Positions 26,188-34,425 of a DNA stretch of 64,000 nt are shown here, in pieces. Both the position numbers and the translations under genes were made by a program. Origin of the DNA: DMER01 sp003451645 (GTDB lineage: Bacteria; Pseudomonadota; Alphaproteobacteria; Micropepsales; Micropepsaceae). The notes beneath the pieces were generated by a model. It saw nothing but the letters and a program-made list of their open reading frames with translations. It was not told where the DNA came from and made no database searches. The stretch covers positions 3,106 to 67,105 of the forward strand of contig DALYLR010000017.1 in NCBI GenBank assembly GCA_031976175.1, given 5' to 3'. Within the stretch, counting starts at the first letter, position 1, and each line of letters begins with the position of its first letter.

Positions 26188-27120
26188 ATGCTCACCAAAC
26201 CGCCCATCCCCGGGGAACGCATGCTCGCCGGGACCGATTTGAGGCTGCCACGGTTGGCCTTTGGCCTCTGGCGTTTCGTGGGTCGCGACGTGTCCGGCGC
26301 GGACCGGCTATTGCGCACAGCCTTGGACGCGGGCCTTACCCTGATCGATGGCGCTGCCGTCTATGGCCTGGATTGGGGCGGCGCAAGCTTTGGTGAGAAC
26401 GAGCAGCTACTGGGGCAGGTGCTCAAAGCGGATCCTGGCTTGCGCGCGCGGATGATCCTCGCCACCAAATTCGGCATCACGCCAGGCATCCCCTATGATT
26501 CGTCTTGTGCCTGCGTAATCAAGTCTTGCGAGGACTCATTGCGCCGTCTGCAAACGGATGTGATCGACTTGTTCCAGGTGCACCGGCCGGATGTGCTGAC
26601 CCATCCGGCAGACCTTGCGGAGACACTCTCAACCTTGCGCAAAGCGGGCAAGATAAGGGCCGCGGGCGTGTCGAACTACTCCGCGCGCCAGACGTTGAAC
26701 CTTCAGCAGTTTCTGGATTTTGACCTGGCCACGCATCAGCCGGAGTTCTCGGCCCTTTGCCTGTCGCCGGTCCATGATGGTGTGCTCGACCAATGTCTGT
26801 CGCGCGCCATGGTGCCGCTCGCATGGTCGCCATTGGGCGGGGGCAAGCTCGCCTTGACCCTGCATGAGGCGCATGAGGCCGATCCGTCGGGCCGGTTGGC
26901 CAAGGTCATTTCGGCACTCGATCATACGGCTCATGAGATGAACACGACGCGCGTTTCGGTCGCGCTCAGCTTTGTGATGGCGCATCCGGCCCACCCCATC
27001 CCCATCATTGGCACGCAGAACTCTGCTCGGATCATTGAGGCCTGCCGGGCCGTTAGCATCCAGCTGTCGCGGGCACAGTGGTACAAGATCGCATCCGCAG
27101 GCGGCATGGATTTGCCATAA
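26188..27120 (+). CDS. Aldo/keto reductase
   Basis: NADPH-dependent carbonyl reductase of the (beta/alpha)8 AKR family. The catalytic tetrad is visible: Asp and Tyr in LTLIDGAAVYGLDWG, Lys in MILATKFGITPG, and His in LFQVHRPDVL. The cofactor end has VPLAWSPLGGGKL and IPIIGTQNSARI. Its overall pattern resembles the YdhF group. The 310-residue length is normal. Divergent neighbour: a Gfo/Idh oxidoreductase. A large inverted repeat follows the stop codon by eight bases. Confidence 0.92.
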   Translation: MLTKPPIPGERMLAGTDLRLPRLAFGLWRFVGRDVSGADRLLRTALDAGLTLIDGAAVYGLDWGGASFGENEQLLGQVLKADPGLRARMILATKFGITPGIPYDSSCACVIKSCEDSLRRLQTDVIDLFQVHRPDVLTHPADLAETLSTLRKAGKIRAAGVSNYSARQTLNLQQFLDFDLATHQPEFSALCLSPVHDGVLDQCLSRAMVPLAWSPLGGGKLALTLHEAHEADPSGRLAKVISALDHTAHEMNTTRVSVALSFVMAHPAHPIPIIGTQNSARIIEACRAVSIQLSRAQWYKIASAGGMDLP

Positions 27121-27128
27121 CGCACTCA

Positions 27129-27185
27129 GTGCATCGCGCGGTCAGTTGGAATCGATACCGTCAACTGACCGCGATAACGATGCAC
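27129..27185. repeat. 57-base near-perfect inverted repeat
   Basis: GTGCATCGCGCGGTCAGTTG (27129-27148) pairs with CAACTGACCGCG (27162-27173) and CGATGCAC (27178-27185). The 20-bp stem is broken only by an ATAA bulge, and the loop is 13 bases. There is no T-run, so it is not an ordinary intrinsic terminator. It lies between the aldo/keto reductase and MAPEG genes. Confidence 0.85.
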
Positions 27186-27267
27186 GGAGATTCAATAAGT
27201 TGGCGCAACTTTCCGCTCTCAAGTCGAAGTGATTTGATCGCCCGTTGCGCTGGACCTTGGAGGACAA

Positions 27268-27702
27268 ATGATTGTTACGACACTGACTGCCTCGCTGCTT
27301 GGATTGATTTTTTTGGTCCTATCATTCGGTGTGATCGTTCAGCGCCGCCGCGCGGGCCTAAGCATTGGTCCGGGCACGGAGAATCTGGGGCGCGGTGAAG
27401 CCCCGGACAAAGCCCCCCTTCTCATCGCCACGCGCAGCCATGCCAATTTCGCTGAGTATGTGCCGCTGAGCCTCATCCTGCTAGGTTTGCTGGAGTACAA
27501 AGGGTTCACGCGCGAGGTGCTCTATGGTCTTGCCGCGGCACTGGTCCTTGCGCGTATTCTCCACCCCATCGGTATGTGGATGATGGCCCCCAACATGCCG
27601 CGCGCGATTGGCATCTTACTCCAATGGGCGATGCTGCTGGTGGCGAGCGTGCTGGGGCTTTATTGCGTCTTGAACGAGCTAATGTTGAACCCGGCGCCAT
27701 GA
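27268..27702 (+). CDS. MAPEG family membrane protein
   Basis: A 144-residue protein with four predicted membrane helices, the MAPEG topology shared with microsomal glutathione transferases and YecN-like bacterial proteins. Family residues are visible in the RSHANFAEYVPLSL segment after the first helix and in LARILHPIGMW. It ends only seven bases before the LLM flavin enzyme gene, so the two are probably cotranscribed. Glutathione-dependent detoxification is possible but not shown by the sequence. Confidence 0.85.
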   Translation: MIVTTLTASLLGLIFLVLSFGVIVQRRRAGLSIGPGTENLGRGEAPDKAPLLIATRSHANFAEYVPLSLILLGLLEYKGFTREVLYGLAAALVLARILHPIGMWMMAPNMPRAIGILLQWAMLLVASVLGLYCVLNELMLNPAP

Positions 27703-27709
27703 TGGCAGG

Positions 27710-28789
27710 ATGAAAAGGGTGGACGCTGTGCCGACTGTCGAAGTGTCGTGGTTTTCCGCGCTGTGCGATGATGATTATGAGTTCCTGGGCGTGCCAGACG
27801 AGGCCTTGCGCTCGTCCTTTGAGCATTGCCGCACCATCGCTCTGACGGCGGAGAAGGGCGGTTTTGACAATATCCTCTTGCCGTCCGGCTATGCCCTGGG
27901 CATCGACACTCTGAGCTTTGCGGCCGCGATGGCGCCGATGCTCAAGCGCATGCGGCTTCTGACCGCTGTGCGGTGTGGTGAGATGTGGCCGCCGCAATTG
28001 GCCAGAACCTTGGCGACGCTCGATCAGATGCTGGGCGGCAGGCTGACCATCAACATCATCTCCAGCGAGATGCCGGGCGAGGTGCTCGCCTCCGGGCCAC
28101 GCTACCGGCGCACCGTTGAGGTGATGAAGTGCCTGCGGACCTTGCTCAATGGGGAGCATCTGAAGATTGCAGGCGAGTTCTACACTTTCGACATTGCGCC
28201 GCCCGCGGCCAGAACGGTGAGCGGCCGCGCACCTGCGATGTATTTCGGTGGCTTAAGCGAGGACGCACGGGCCGCCGCGGCGGAAGGCGCGGATGTCTAT
28301 CTGATGTGGCCCGACACGATGCCCGCGGTCGCCGGGATCATTGCGGATATGCGCCAGCGGGCGGCCGCCAAAGGCCGTACACTGAAGTTCGGCTACCGGG
28401 TGCATGTGGTCGTGCGGGAGACGGAAAGCAAGGCGCGGGCTGCGGCGTCCAGGCTGTTGTCGCGCCTCGACGCGGCAACGGGCGATGCCATCCGCATGAA
28501 ATCACTCGATCACGCGAGCATTGGCGTGCGCCGGCAGGCGGAACTGCGGGAAGCCGCGGGCGACGAAGGCTATGTCGAGGACAATCTGTGGACCGGCATT
28601 GGCCGCGCACGCTCAGGATGCGGGGCTGCGATCGTGGGCGACCCTGATCAGGTCTTGGTGAAATTGCGCGCCTATCAGGCGTTGGGCATTGAGGCCTTTA
28701 TCCTGTCAGGCTATCCGCATGCGGCCGAGTGCGATCTGTTTGCGCGCCATGTCCTGCCGCGTCTGGCGCATGGGCCGCTGCATATCTGA
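27710..28789 (+). CDS. LLM-class flavin-dependent oxidoreductase (SsuD-like)
   Basis: FMN/F420-type luciferase-like TIM barrel of 359 residues. It resembles alkanesulfonate monooxygenases: VEVSWFSALCDDDYEFLG near the N-terminus, FDNILLPSGYALG, MRLLTAVRCGEMWPPQLA, GRLTINIISSEMPGE, and YRRTVEVMKCLRTLLNGE. The C-terminal region (RARSGCGAAIVGDPDQV) also fits the family. Its likely role is oxidative release of sulfite or similar from an organic substrate, but no flavin reductase or sulfonate transporter gene lies nearby. Close spacing to the MAPEG gene suggests one operon. Confidence 0.88.
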   Translation: MKRVDAVPTVEVSWFSALCDDDYEFLGVPDEALRSSFEHCRTIALTAEKGGFDNILLPSGYALGIDTLSFAAAMAPMLKRMRLLTAVRCGEMWPPQLARTLATLDQMLGGRLTINIISSEMPGEVLASGPRYRRTVEVMKCLRTLLNGEHLKIAGEFYTFDIAPPAARTVSGRAPAMYFGGLSEDARAAAAEGADVYLMWPDTMPAVAGIIADMRQRAAAKGRTLKFGYRVHVVVRETESKARAAASRLLSRLDAATGDAIRMKSLDHASIGVRRQAELREAAGDEGYVEDNLWTGIGRARSGCGAAIVGDPDQVLVKLRAYQALGIEAFILSGYPHAAECDLFARHVLPRLAHGPLHI

Positions 28790-28790
28790 G

Positions 28791-29240
28791 CTATCCGCGC
28801 GCGGCGGCATTGAGGGCGCTGGCTACGGCCGCATGAAGCTTGAGGGCTGGGACCGGCTTGGCCACCACATCATTCATACCGGCTGCAAGATAGGCCTGGT
28901 TTTGCTCCAGATCGGAGAAGGCGGTCACCGCGATGATGGGAATGCGCGAGACCGGGCCCTCGAGCGCGCGGATACGCTTGGCCGCCTCCATGCCATCCAT
29001 GACAGGCATCTGAATATCCATCAGGATGATGCTGTAATGGCGCGCACACACCGCGTCCAACGCCTCCTGACCATTGCCGACAATGTCATGCGGGACACCG
29101 AAATGGGTCAGTTAATGAGAAAGGACTTGCTGATTAATGGGATTATCTTCGGCGACCAATGCGCGCAATGGCCCATCCCCTTGCAGGGAGAGTGGCGATG
29201 TTTCAGCCTGGGTTGGCACGAGGTCGGGCAAGTTGGAGAC
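28791..29240 (-). pseudogene. Decayed receiver domain of a hybrid histidine kinase
   Basis: The minus strand encodes a good CheY-like receiver: ALVAEDNPINQQVLSH, then an in-frame TAA at 29112-29114, then LTHFGVPHDIVGNGQEALDA, IILMDIQMPVMDGMEAA, IPIIAVTAFSD and DVVAKPV. All catalytic residues (acidic ED, phospho-Asp in MDIQMP, Thr, Lys) survive, yet the stop splits the domain. Another in-frame TGA at 29241-29243 ends the open stretch upstream, and no kinase core remains. I read this as the 3' remnant of a lost sensor kinase. A downstream GTG could still give an 89-residue peptide. A sequencing error at the stop is possible. Confidence 0.7.
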
Positions 29241-29401
29241 TCAGATTGGACGACAGTTGCACCGCTACTCTATGACGGATAGCTTAACCATTCCCTATAT
29301 TGGGACAAGGAAGAAGGGGCTGCACCCAAAGATTGAAGCAAGAGTTTGTGATGCCGCGCAAGTGACCCTTTTCAGCTTTCAAGGATAGAGGAAGATTTCG
29401 A

Positions 29402-30367
29402 ATGCCAATGCCAGCTATTCTCGAAGACCGCTTGCGCATCCCCGTGATCGGGGCGCCACTGTTCATTGTCTCGGGGCCTGAATTGGTCATCGCCCAATGC
29501 AAGGCCGGGATTGTTGGCTCGTTTCCCGCCCTGAATGCAAGGCCTGCAGCACTCCTGGATACTTGGCTGGAGAGGATCACGACTGAGCTACGCGCGTGGG
29601 AAGCGCAAACGGGCAAGAAGGCCGCACCCTATGCGGTCAATCAAATCTGCCATGCCTCCAATGACCGCCTGCAGCACGACATGGATGTCTGCGTGAAGTA
29701 CAAGGTGCCGATCATTATCACCTCGCTTCGTTCCCCGCGCGAGGTCATTAGCGCCGCGCACAGCTATGGCGGTCTGGTCTTTCACGATGTGATCAATATC
29801 CGGCATGCGCGCAAGGCGGCCGACGAAGGGGTGGACGGTCTGATCCTGGTATGTGCGGGTGCTGGCGGGCATGCGGGCACCTTGTCGCCCTTTGCACTCG
29901 TGCCGGAGGTCAAGCAGTGGTTTGGCGGGACGGTGTTGTTGTCGGGCGCGATCGCCTCAGGCGCTGCGGTCTTTGCGGCGACAGCGCTGGGGGCGGACTT
30001 GGCCTATCTGGGCACGCGCTTTATCGCGACCACTGAGGCCAATGCGGATGCGCGCTACAAGGAGATGCTGGTCGAGGCCGCGGCGGACGACATCGTCTAT
30101 TCGAACCTGTTCACGGGTGTGCACGGGAATTATCTGGGGCCGTCAATTGTTGCCGCGGGGCTGGACCCCAGGAACCTTCCGGAGGCGGACAAGTCCAAGA
30201 TGAACTTTGGCTCGGGCGGCAATATGGAGAAAAAGGCCTGGAAGGACATCTGGGGCGCAGGGCAGGGCGTTGGCCAGATCGCATCGGTTGCATCGGTCGA
30301 GGAGGTCGTGGCGCAGCTGACGCAGGAGTACAAGGCCGCCCGCGCGGCGGCCCTGGCCATGGCATAA
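29402..30367 (+). CDS. Nitronate monooxygenase / NAD(P)H-dependent flavin oxidoreductase
   Basis: FMN-binding TIM barrel of 321 residues, close to 2-nitropropane dioxygenases. The N-terminal IPVIGAPLFIVSGPELVIA and GIVGSFPALNARP fit the FMN site, VCAGAGGHAGTLSPFAL carries the proposed catalytic His, and LGADLAYLGTRFIATTEA binds the phosphate. GAGGAAG precedes the ATG. The enzyme would oxidise toxic nitronates such as propionate-3-nitronate, or act as a quinone or enoyl reductase; the family is broad. It stands alone, divergent from the kinase remnant. Confidence 0.9.
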   Translation: MPMPAILEDRLRIPVIGAPLFIVSGPELVIAQCKAGIVGSFPALNARPAALLDTWLERITTELRAWEAQTGKKAAPYAVNQICHASNDRLQHDMDVCVKYKVPIIITSLRSPREVISAAHSYGGLVFHDVINIRHARKAADEGVDGLILVCAGAGGHAGTLSPFALVPEVKQWFGGTVLLSGAIASGAAVFAATALGADLAYLGTRFIATTEANADARYKEMLVEAAADDIVYSNLFTGVHGNYLGPSIVAAGLDPRNLPEADKSKMNFGSGGNMEKKAWKDIWGAGQGVGQIASVASVEEVVAQLTQEYKAARAAALAMA

Positions 30368-30375
30368 GAGGGCGG

Positions 30376-30762
30376 TTACTGGCCCTTGACGTATTTGATC
30401 TTGAGCTTGATCGGTGCCTCGCCAGCCTTGGGGTTGGGCAACTCGCTCATCCGTTCGCCGGGAACCGTCACCGGCTCCTTGGGGATGTCGGAGCATTGCG
30501 GCTGGCCATTATTCTCACCCGGATAGACGGCGCAGACCTTGCCAGGTTGCGTGGACCAGGTGCCCGAAACGGTCTTGCCGTCCAAAGTGCGCTCGACGGT
30601 CTTGTCGGCCTTGACCTTGAAGGTCGTGGTCTTGTTCGTGCCCAGATCGGTGACTTCGACCGTATTGCCGATCAAAACATCGGTGACATAGTCATAGGCC
30701 ATGGCTGGCGAAGCAGAGAGCGCACAGGCCACAGTGGCGCTGGCGATAAGGCGAAGTTTCAT
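30376..30762 (-). CDS. Small exported protein of unknown function
   Basis: The ATG at 30762 follows GGGGGA and opens a signal peptide (MKLRLIASATVACALSASPA, cleaved after AMA). The mature part of about 105 residues has a beta-rich pattern: VTDLGTNKTTTFKVKADKTV, then LDGKTVSGTWSTQPGKVCAVYPG with a Cys pair (VCAVYPG and PQCSDIP) that may form a disulfide. The look is of a small lipocalin-like or META-like fold, but I do not recognise the family. It lies 81 bases downstream of potC in the same direction and could be the last gene of that operon. Confidence 0.75.
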   Translation of the reverse strand: MKLRLIASATVACALSASPAMAYDYVTDVLIGNTVEVTDLGTNKTTTFKVKADKTVERTLDGKTVSGTWSTQPGKVCAVYPGENNGQPQCSDIPKEPVTVPGERMSELPNPKAGEAPIKLKIKYVKGQ

Positions 30763-30843
30763 GGTGGAATCCCCCAAGACTCAAGTGGTTGGGCGCAACA
30801 GCGCGCCGCCGTTACGGTAGCGTTGGGGCAGGAGCGCGGGCAA

Positions 30844-31713
30844 TCAGGATTTCATGCCACCATAGGATTTCTGCTGGTTCTGCGCCAATTGCACCAGAAT
30901 GAGCAGCGTCGCAGCAACACAGATGAGGAGCGTCGCCGCCGCCAGAATGGCTGGTGAAATTTGCTCCCGGATGCCCGACCACATCTGCCGCGGGATGGTG
31001 ACCTGATCCGGTCCGCCGAGGAACAGCACTGTCACCAGCTCGTCAAAGGACGTCGCAAAGGCGAACAAGGCGCCCGCGGCCAGACCCGGCATGATGAGCG
31101 GGAAAGTGACCTCAAAGAAGGACTGTATCGGGGTGGCGCCCAGGCCTTGGGCGGCTTGCGAGAGGCGCCGGTCAAAGGTCGACAAGGTCGCGGTCATGGT
31201 CACCACGACAAAGGGGATGCCGAGTGTTGCATGCGCCAGGATCAAGCCTAGATGCGTTTGCTTCAGACCCCAGCCGCCATACACGAATGACATCCCGGCC
31301 GCGACAATGATGACAGGAACGATCATTGGCGAAAGCGCCAGCGCCATAATGAGCCCCCGGTAGGGCATATTAGGCCTCGTCAGGCCAATGGCCGCAAAGG
31401 TGCCCAGTACAGTCGCGATAAGGGTCGAAAACACGGCGACGATGAAGCTGTTCTTGACGGATTCCAACCATTGCGGATTGTTGCGCAGCTCCTCGTACCA
31501 GCGGTAGCTCCAGCCGGTGGGGTCAAGCTGCAGCATGCTCTGAGTGAAAGTGAAATAGGGCTCTGCATTGAAGGAGAGCGGCACGATCACCAGCAATGGC
31601 GCGATCAGGAAGGCCAAGACCAAGAGACAATAGGCCCGGAAGGCGATGGTGCCGGCGCTGCCCAAATCAAAAGCCTTGCGGGGGCGGGGCTTGGTTGCCT
31701 CAGCGATGCTCAT
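30844..31713 (-). CDS. potC: Polyamine-type ABC transporter permease (PotC-like)
   Basis: Inner-membrane permease of the spermidine/putrescine class. The ATG at 31713 overlaps the stop of the upstream permease as ATGA. Six membrane helices are evident, beginning FRAYCLLVLAFLIAPLLVIV. The EAA loop is LSQAAQGLGATPIQSFFEVTFP and is followed by SFDELVTVLFLGG, as in PotC/YdcV. At 289 residues it is complete. It pairs with the PotB-like permease and the PotA-like ATPase of the same operon. Confidence 0.92.
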   Translation of the reverse strand: MSIAEATKPRPRKAFDLGSAGTIAFRAYCLLVLAFLIAPLLVIVPLSFNAEPYFTFTQSMLQLDPTGWSYRWYEELRNNPQWLESVKNSFIVAVFSTLIATVLGTFAAIGLTRPNMPYRGLIMALALSPMIVPVIIVAAGMSFVYGGWGLKQTHLGLILAHATLGIPFVVVTMTATLSTFDRRLSQAAQGLGATPIQSFFEVTFPLIMPGLAAGALFAFATSFDELVTVLFLGGPDQVTIPRQMWSGIREQISPAILAAATLLICVAATLLILVQLAQNQQKSYGGMKS

Positions 31714-32957
31714 GCCACCCTCATCCGGTCGAGGCCAATGGTCCGTATAAAGATGAAATACATGATGAGAACGCCAGCGAGGAGCAGGCCGGACAAGGCT
31801 GCCGCCAAACCCCAATTCAGGGTCTCGTTCATGTGGAAGCTGATGAAATTGCCGATCATCTGGCCGCTGTCGCCGCCGACAAGGGCGGGCGTGATGTAGA
31901 ACCCTGCCGCCAAGATGAAGACCAGCAAAACACCCGCGCCCACGCCTGGCATCGAGAGTGGCAAGTAGACCTGCCAAAAGGCGCCCGGCGCTGAGGCGCC
32001 GAGTGAACGCGCGGCGCGCACATAATGTGGCGGGATCGCGATCATGACGGAGTAGATGGGCAGGATCATAAATGGCAAAAGGATATGCGTCATCGCAATC
32101 AGCGTGCCAGTCATGTTATGGATGAGGTCCATGCGCTCAGTCTCGGCGAAGAAGGGCGAGGCGACGGCGAGGTCATTCACAACGCCCTCGCGCTGCAGCA
32201 GAACGATCCAGGCAGTGGTACGCACGATCACGCTGGTCCAGAAGGGCAAGAGCACCAGTACCATCATGCTGTTGCGCCAAAAGGGCGTTGTATTGGCCAT
32301 CATGAAGGCGAGCGGATAGCCGATGAACAAACACAGGACAGTTACCAACCCCGCGATCACAAAGGTCCGCAGAAACAGGGTGACGTAGATGCTGTCTTCC
32401 TGAGGTTTTTGGATGATTTGGCCATCCACATTGCGCTCGAGGTCGAGGGCCGCAAGGTAGAAGCCCAGGGTGTAGACCTCGGCCGCGTTCTTGAATTTGA
32501 CCCAAGTCTCCCGCGAGCCCCAGCGCGAATCGAGGGCACCAAAGGCCGGTGCATAAGGCGCCGACAATTGATCCGCCGACCGTGCGGCCTTGATCAACAT
32601 GGACCGGAAGCCAGGCATCTCGATGTTGAGCCGCGTGACCGCCTTGCCAAGGATGTCCTTGGACTGAGCATTGATGAGATCTTGCGGCAAGGCGTTGTAA
32701 GCGCGGATCGGCGGATTGCCCCGGCCATTCCAGCTGACCAAAGCGTTCGTGGTGTGCGGCAATACTTCCGACAGGGTAGGGTTGTAGACACTGCGCCATA
32801 GAATGTCGCCAATGGGCAGGACGAAAAACACGGTCAGGAAAGCGACGAGCGGCATGGCCATCCAGAACGCGCTGCTGCGCGCCCGCTTGTTGGTCCGCTC
32901 AATCGCGGCCGACAGATCGGCACGGAGCGCCTGCGAAGCAGTGACCGTCATGTCCAT
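31710..32957 (-). CDS. potB: Polyamine-type ABC transporter permease (PotB-like)
   Basis: Partner permease of PotC. Three in-frame starts lie close together (GTG 32960, ATG 32957, ATG 32951); I use 32957. After the first helix (MPLVAFLTVFFVLPIGDILW) comes a periplasmic region of about 130 residues, longer than in E. coli PotB but common in alphaproteobacterial members. The EAA loop is VRAARSLGASAPGAFWQVYLP, followed by FYITPALVGG. It lies 122 bases after the binding-protein gene with a stable hairpin between them, and its stop is coupled to potC. Confidence 0.92.
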   Translation of the reverse strand: MDMTVTASQALRADLSAAIERTNKRARSSAFWMAMPLVAFLTVFFVLPIGDILWRSVYNPTLSEVLPHTTNALVSWNGRGNPPIRAYNALPQDLINAQSKDILGKAVTRLNIEMPGFRSMLIKAARSADQLSAPYAPAFGALDSRWGSRETWVKFKNAAEVYTLGFYLAALDLERNVDGQIIQKPQEDSIYVTLFLRTFVIAGLVTVLCLFIGYPLAFMMANTTPFWRNSMMVLVLLPFWTSVIVRTTAWIVLLQREGVVNDLAVASPFFAETERMDLIHNMTGTLIAMTHILLPFMILPIYSVMIAIPPHYVRAARSLGASAPGAFWQVYLPLSMPGVGAGVLLVFILAAGFYITPALVGGDSGQMIGNFISFHMNETLNWGLAAALSGLLLAGVLIMYFIFIRTIGLDRMRVA

Positions 32958-33037
32958 CACATTACCCCAACCAACTGTTGCCTAGAGCTGTGGGCGATCA
33001 AATGAGATCGCAGCAGGTCTAGGTTCGTTTGATTTGC

Positions 33038-33081
33038 GCGCTTTCTTGCGACGAATTGGTATCCACTTCGCCGGAAAGCGC
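33038..33081 (-). promoter_or_regulatory. Stem-loop between potD and potB
   Basis: GCGCTTTC (33038-33045) pairs with GAAAGCGC (33074-33081), and inside it CGACGAA (33049-33055) pairs with TTCGCCG (33067-33073) with one mismatch. The loop is 11 bases. It begins one base after the potD stop and has no T-run. It probably protects the binding-protein message from 3' decay or causes partial termination. Confidence 0.7.
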
Positions 33082-33082
33082 T

Positions 33083-34315
33083 CTAGCCGCGCGCAAGCCA
33101 AGCAGCCCAACGCAGATTCAATTCCTCTTGATACTCCGCCCACCATGCCGCATCCACCTGCATCGCGTTGGTTTCATTCTCCGGCGCGTTTGGCATATGT
33201 GGCTTCATGTCGACGCCTGCTGTGGCGTGGATCGATACAAGCGGGAGCGAGGAGCGGCGGGCCGGGCCATACGCGATGAATCGGGCTTGTTCGGCCAACG
33301 GAACCGTACCGGTCGCAAAGCGAATGAATTCCAGCGCTACATCCTTGTTCTTGGCACCCTTCACAATGCCCAGCACATCATGTTCTTGGATTTGGCCATC
33401 CCAAATGATCTTGAAGGGCTTCTTCTCGACAATTTGCGCGTCAAAAAAGCGGCCATTATAGCCCGTCGTCATGGCAACCTCGCCATCGGCGAGCAATTGC
33501 GGCGGTTGTGCACCCGTTTCCCACCACAATACGTCTTTACGAATCTTGTCCAATTGCGCGAAGGCTTTGGCTTGGCCTTCTGGCGTGGCGAGCGTGGCAT
33601 AGACATCGGGGCCCGCGACGCCAGCGGCACGCAACGCCATTTCAAGATTGATTTTCGGCGACGTCTTGCGAAGCCCGCGCTTGCCTGGGAATTTCGCCGT
33701 GTCAAAGAAATCGGCAAGCGTTGAGGGCTGTTTATCCGCCGGGAATTTGGTTGTGTCGAACGCCACGACATGGCTGAAAATGATGGTCGTGACACTGCAG
33801 GGCTGGATCGCATTGGGGATAAAGTCTTGCATCGCTGGCGTCCCGTCATATGCAGGAGGCAGCATCGCGGGATCAATCTTCTCCAACAGGCCCTCATCAC
33901 AGGCGCGCACGGCGTCCGCGACCTCCATGTCGACAACGTCCCAAAACTGCGTGTTGCTGTCGACTTGGGTTTTGATCTGCGCGATGCCGCCGTTGTAGTC
34001 GATGGAGGCAACCTTTGCGCCTGTCTGCGCCGCGAAGGGCTTGTGGTAGGCCTCTATTTGGCTGCGCGTATAGGCGCTGCCCCAGGAGACCACCGTAACC
34101 TCGCGCCCCGCAAATTGCTTGGCCTGGCCAGCGGCGCCGGGAATGGGAGCGGCCGGGGTGGAAACCGGCAGTTCGGGCATCGCCCGCGTCTGCATGTCCC
34201 GGCTCATATCGTTGGCCAGTTCTTCGGAGTTCTGCCCGAACACATAAAGGCCAGCCACAATCGCTGCGATGAGCGCCACGGCCGCCAGCAGAACATAAAG
34301 GATCGTCTTGCTCAT
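33083..34315 (-). CDS. potD: Polyamine-type extracellular substrate-binding protein (PotD-like)
   Basis: Binding protein for the Pot-type ABC importer. The N-terminus is one hydrophobic helix (ILYVLLAAVALIAAIVAGLY) with no lipobox and no obvious cleavage site, so it may stay anchored in the inner membrane; a linker of about 45 residues follows. The binding domain includes VVSWGSAYTRSQIEAYHKPF, IDYNGGIAQIKTQ, WDVVDMEVADAVRAC and VAMTTGYNGRFFDAQ, typical of the SBP_bac_8/PotD group. At 410 residues it is longer than E. coli PotD because of the anchor and linker. Putrescine or spermidine is the likely ligand by operon type, although amino-acid-like ligands are possible. Confidence 0.88.
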   Translation of the reverse strand: MSKTILYVLLAAVALIAAIVAGLYVFGQNSEELANDMSRDMQTRAMPELPVSTPAAPIPGAAGQAKQFAGREVTVVSWGSAYTRSQIEAYHKPFAAQTGAKVASIDYNGGIAQIKTQVDSNTQFWDVVDMEVADAVRACDEGLLEKIDPAMLPPAYDGTPAMQDFIPNAIQPCSVTTIIFSHVVAFDTTKFPADKQPSTLADFFDTAKFPGKRGLRKTSPKINLEMALRAAGVAGPDVYATLATPEGQAKAFAQLDKIRKDVLWWETGAQPPQLLADGEVAMTTGYNGRFFDAQIVEKKPFKIIWDGQIQEHDVLGIVKGAKNKDVALEFIRFATGTVPLAEQARFIAYGPARRSSLPLVSIHATAGVDMKPHMPNAPENETNAMQVDAAWWAEYQEELNLRWAAWLARG

Positions 34316-34425
34316 GGAGAGTTCCCGTCAAAATGTGGTTGGGCGGCGCGCATGCCATACGGCCTTGCCTTGAGTGAACATCAGCGCAGAGTAAACGTGG
34401 TGGCGGGTCATCAGTAGCGGGCGCC

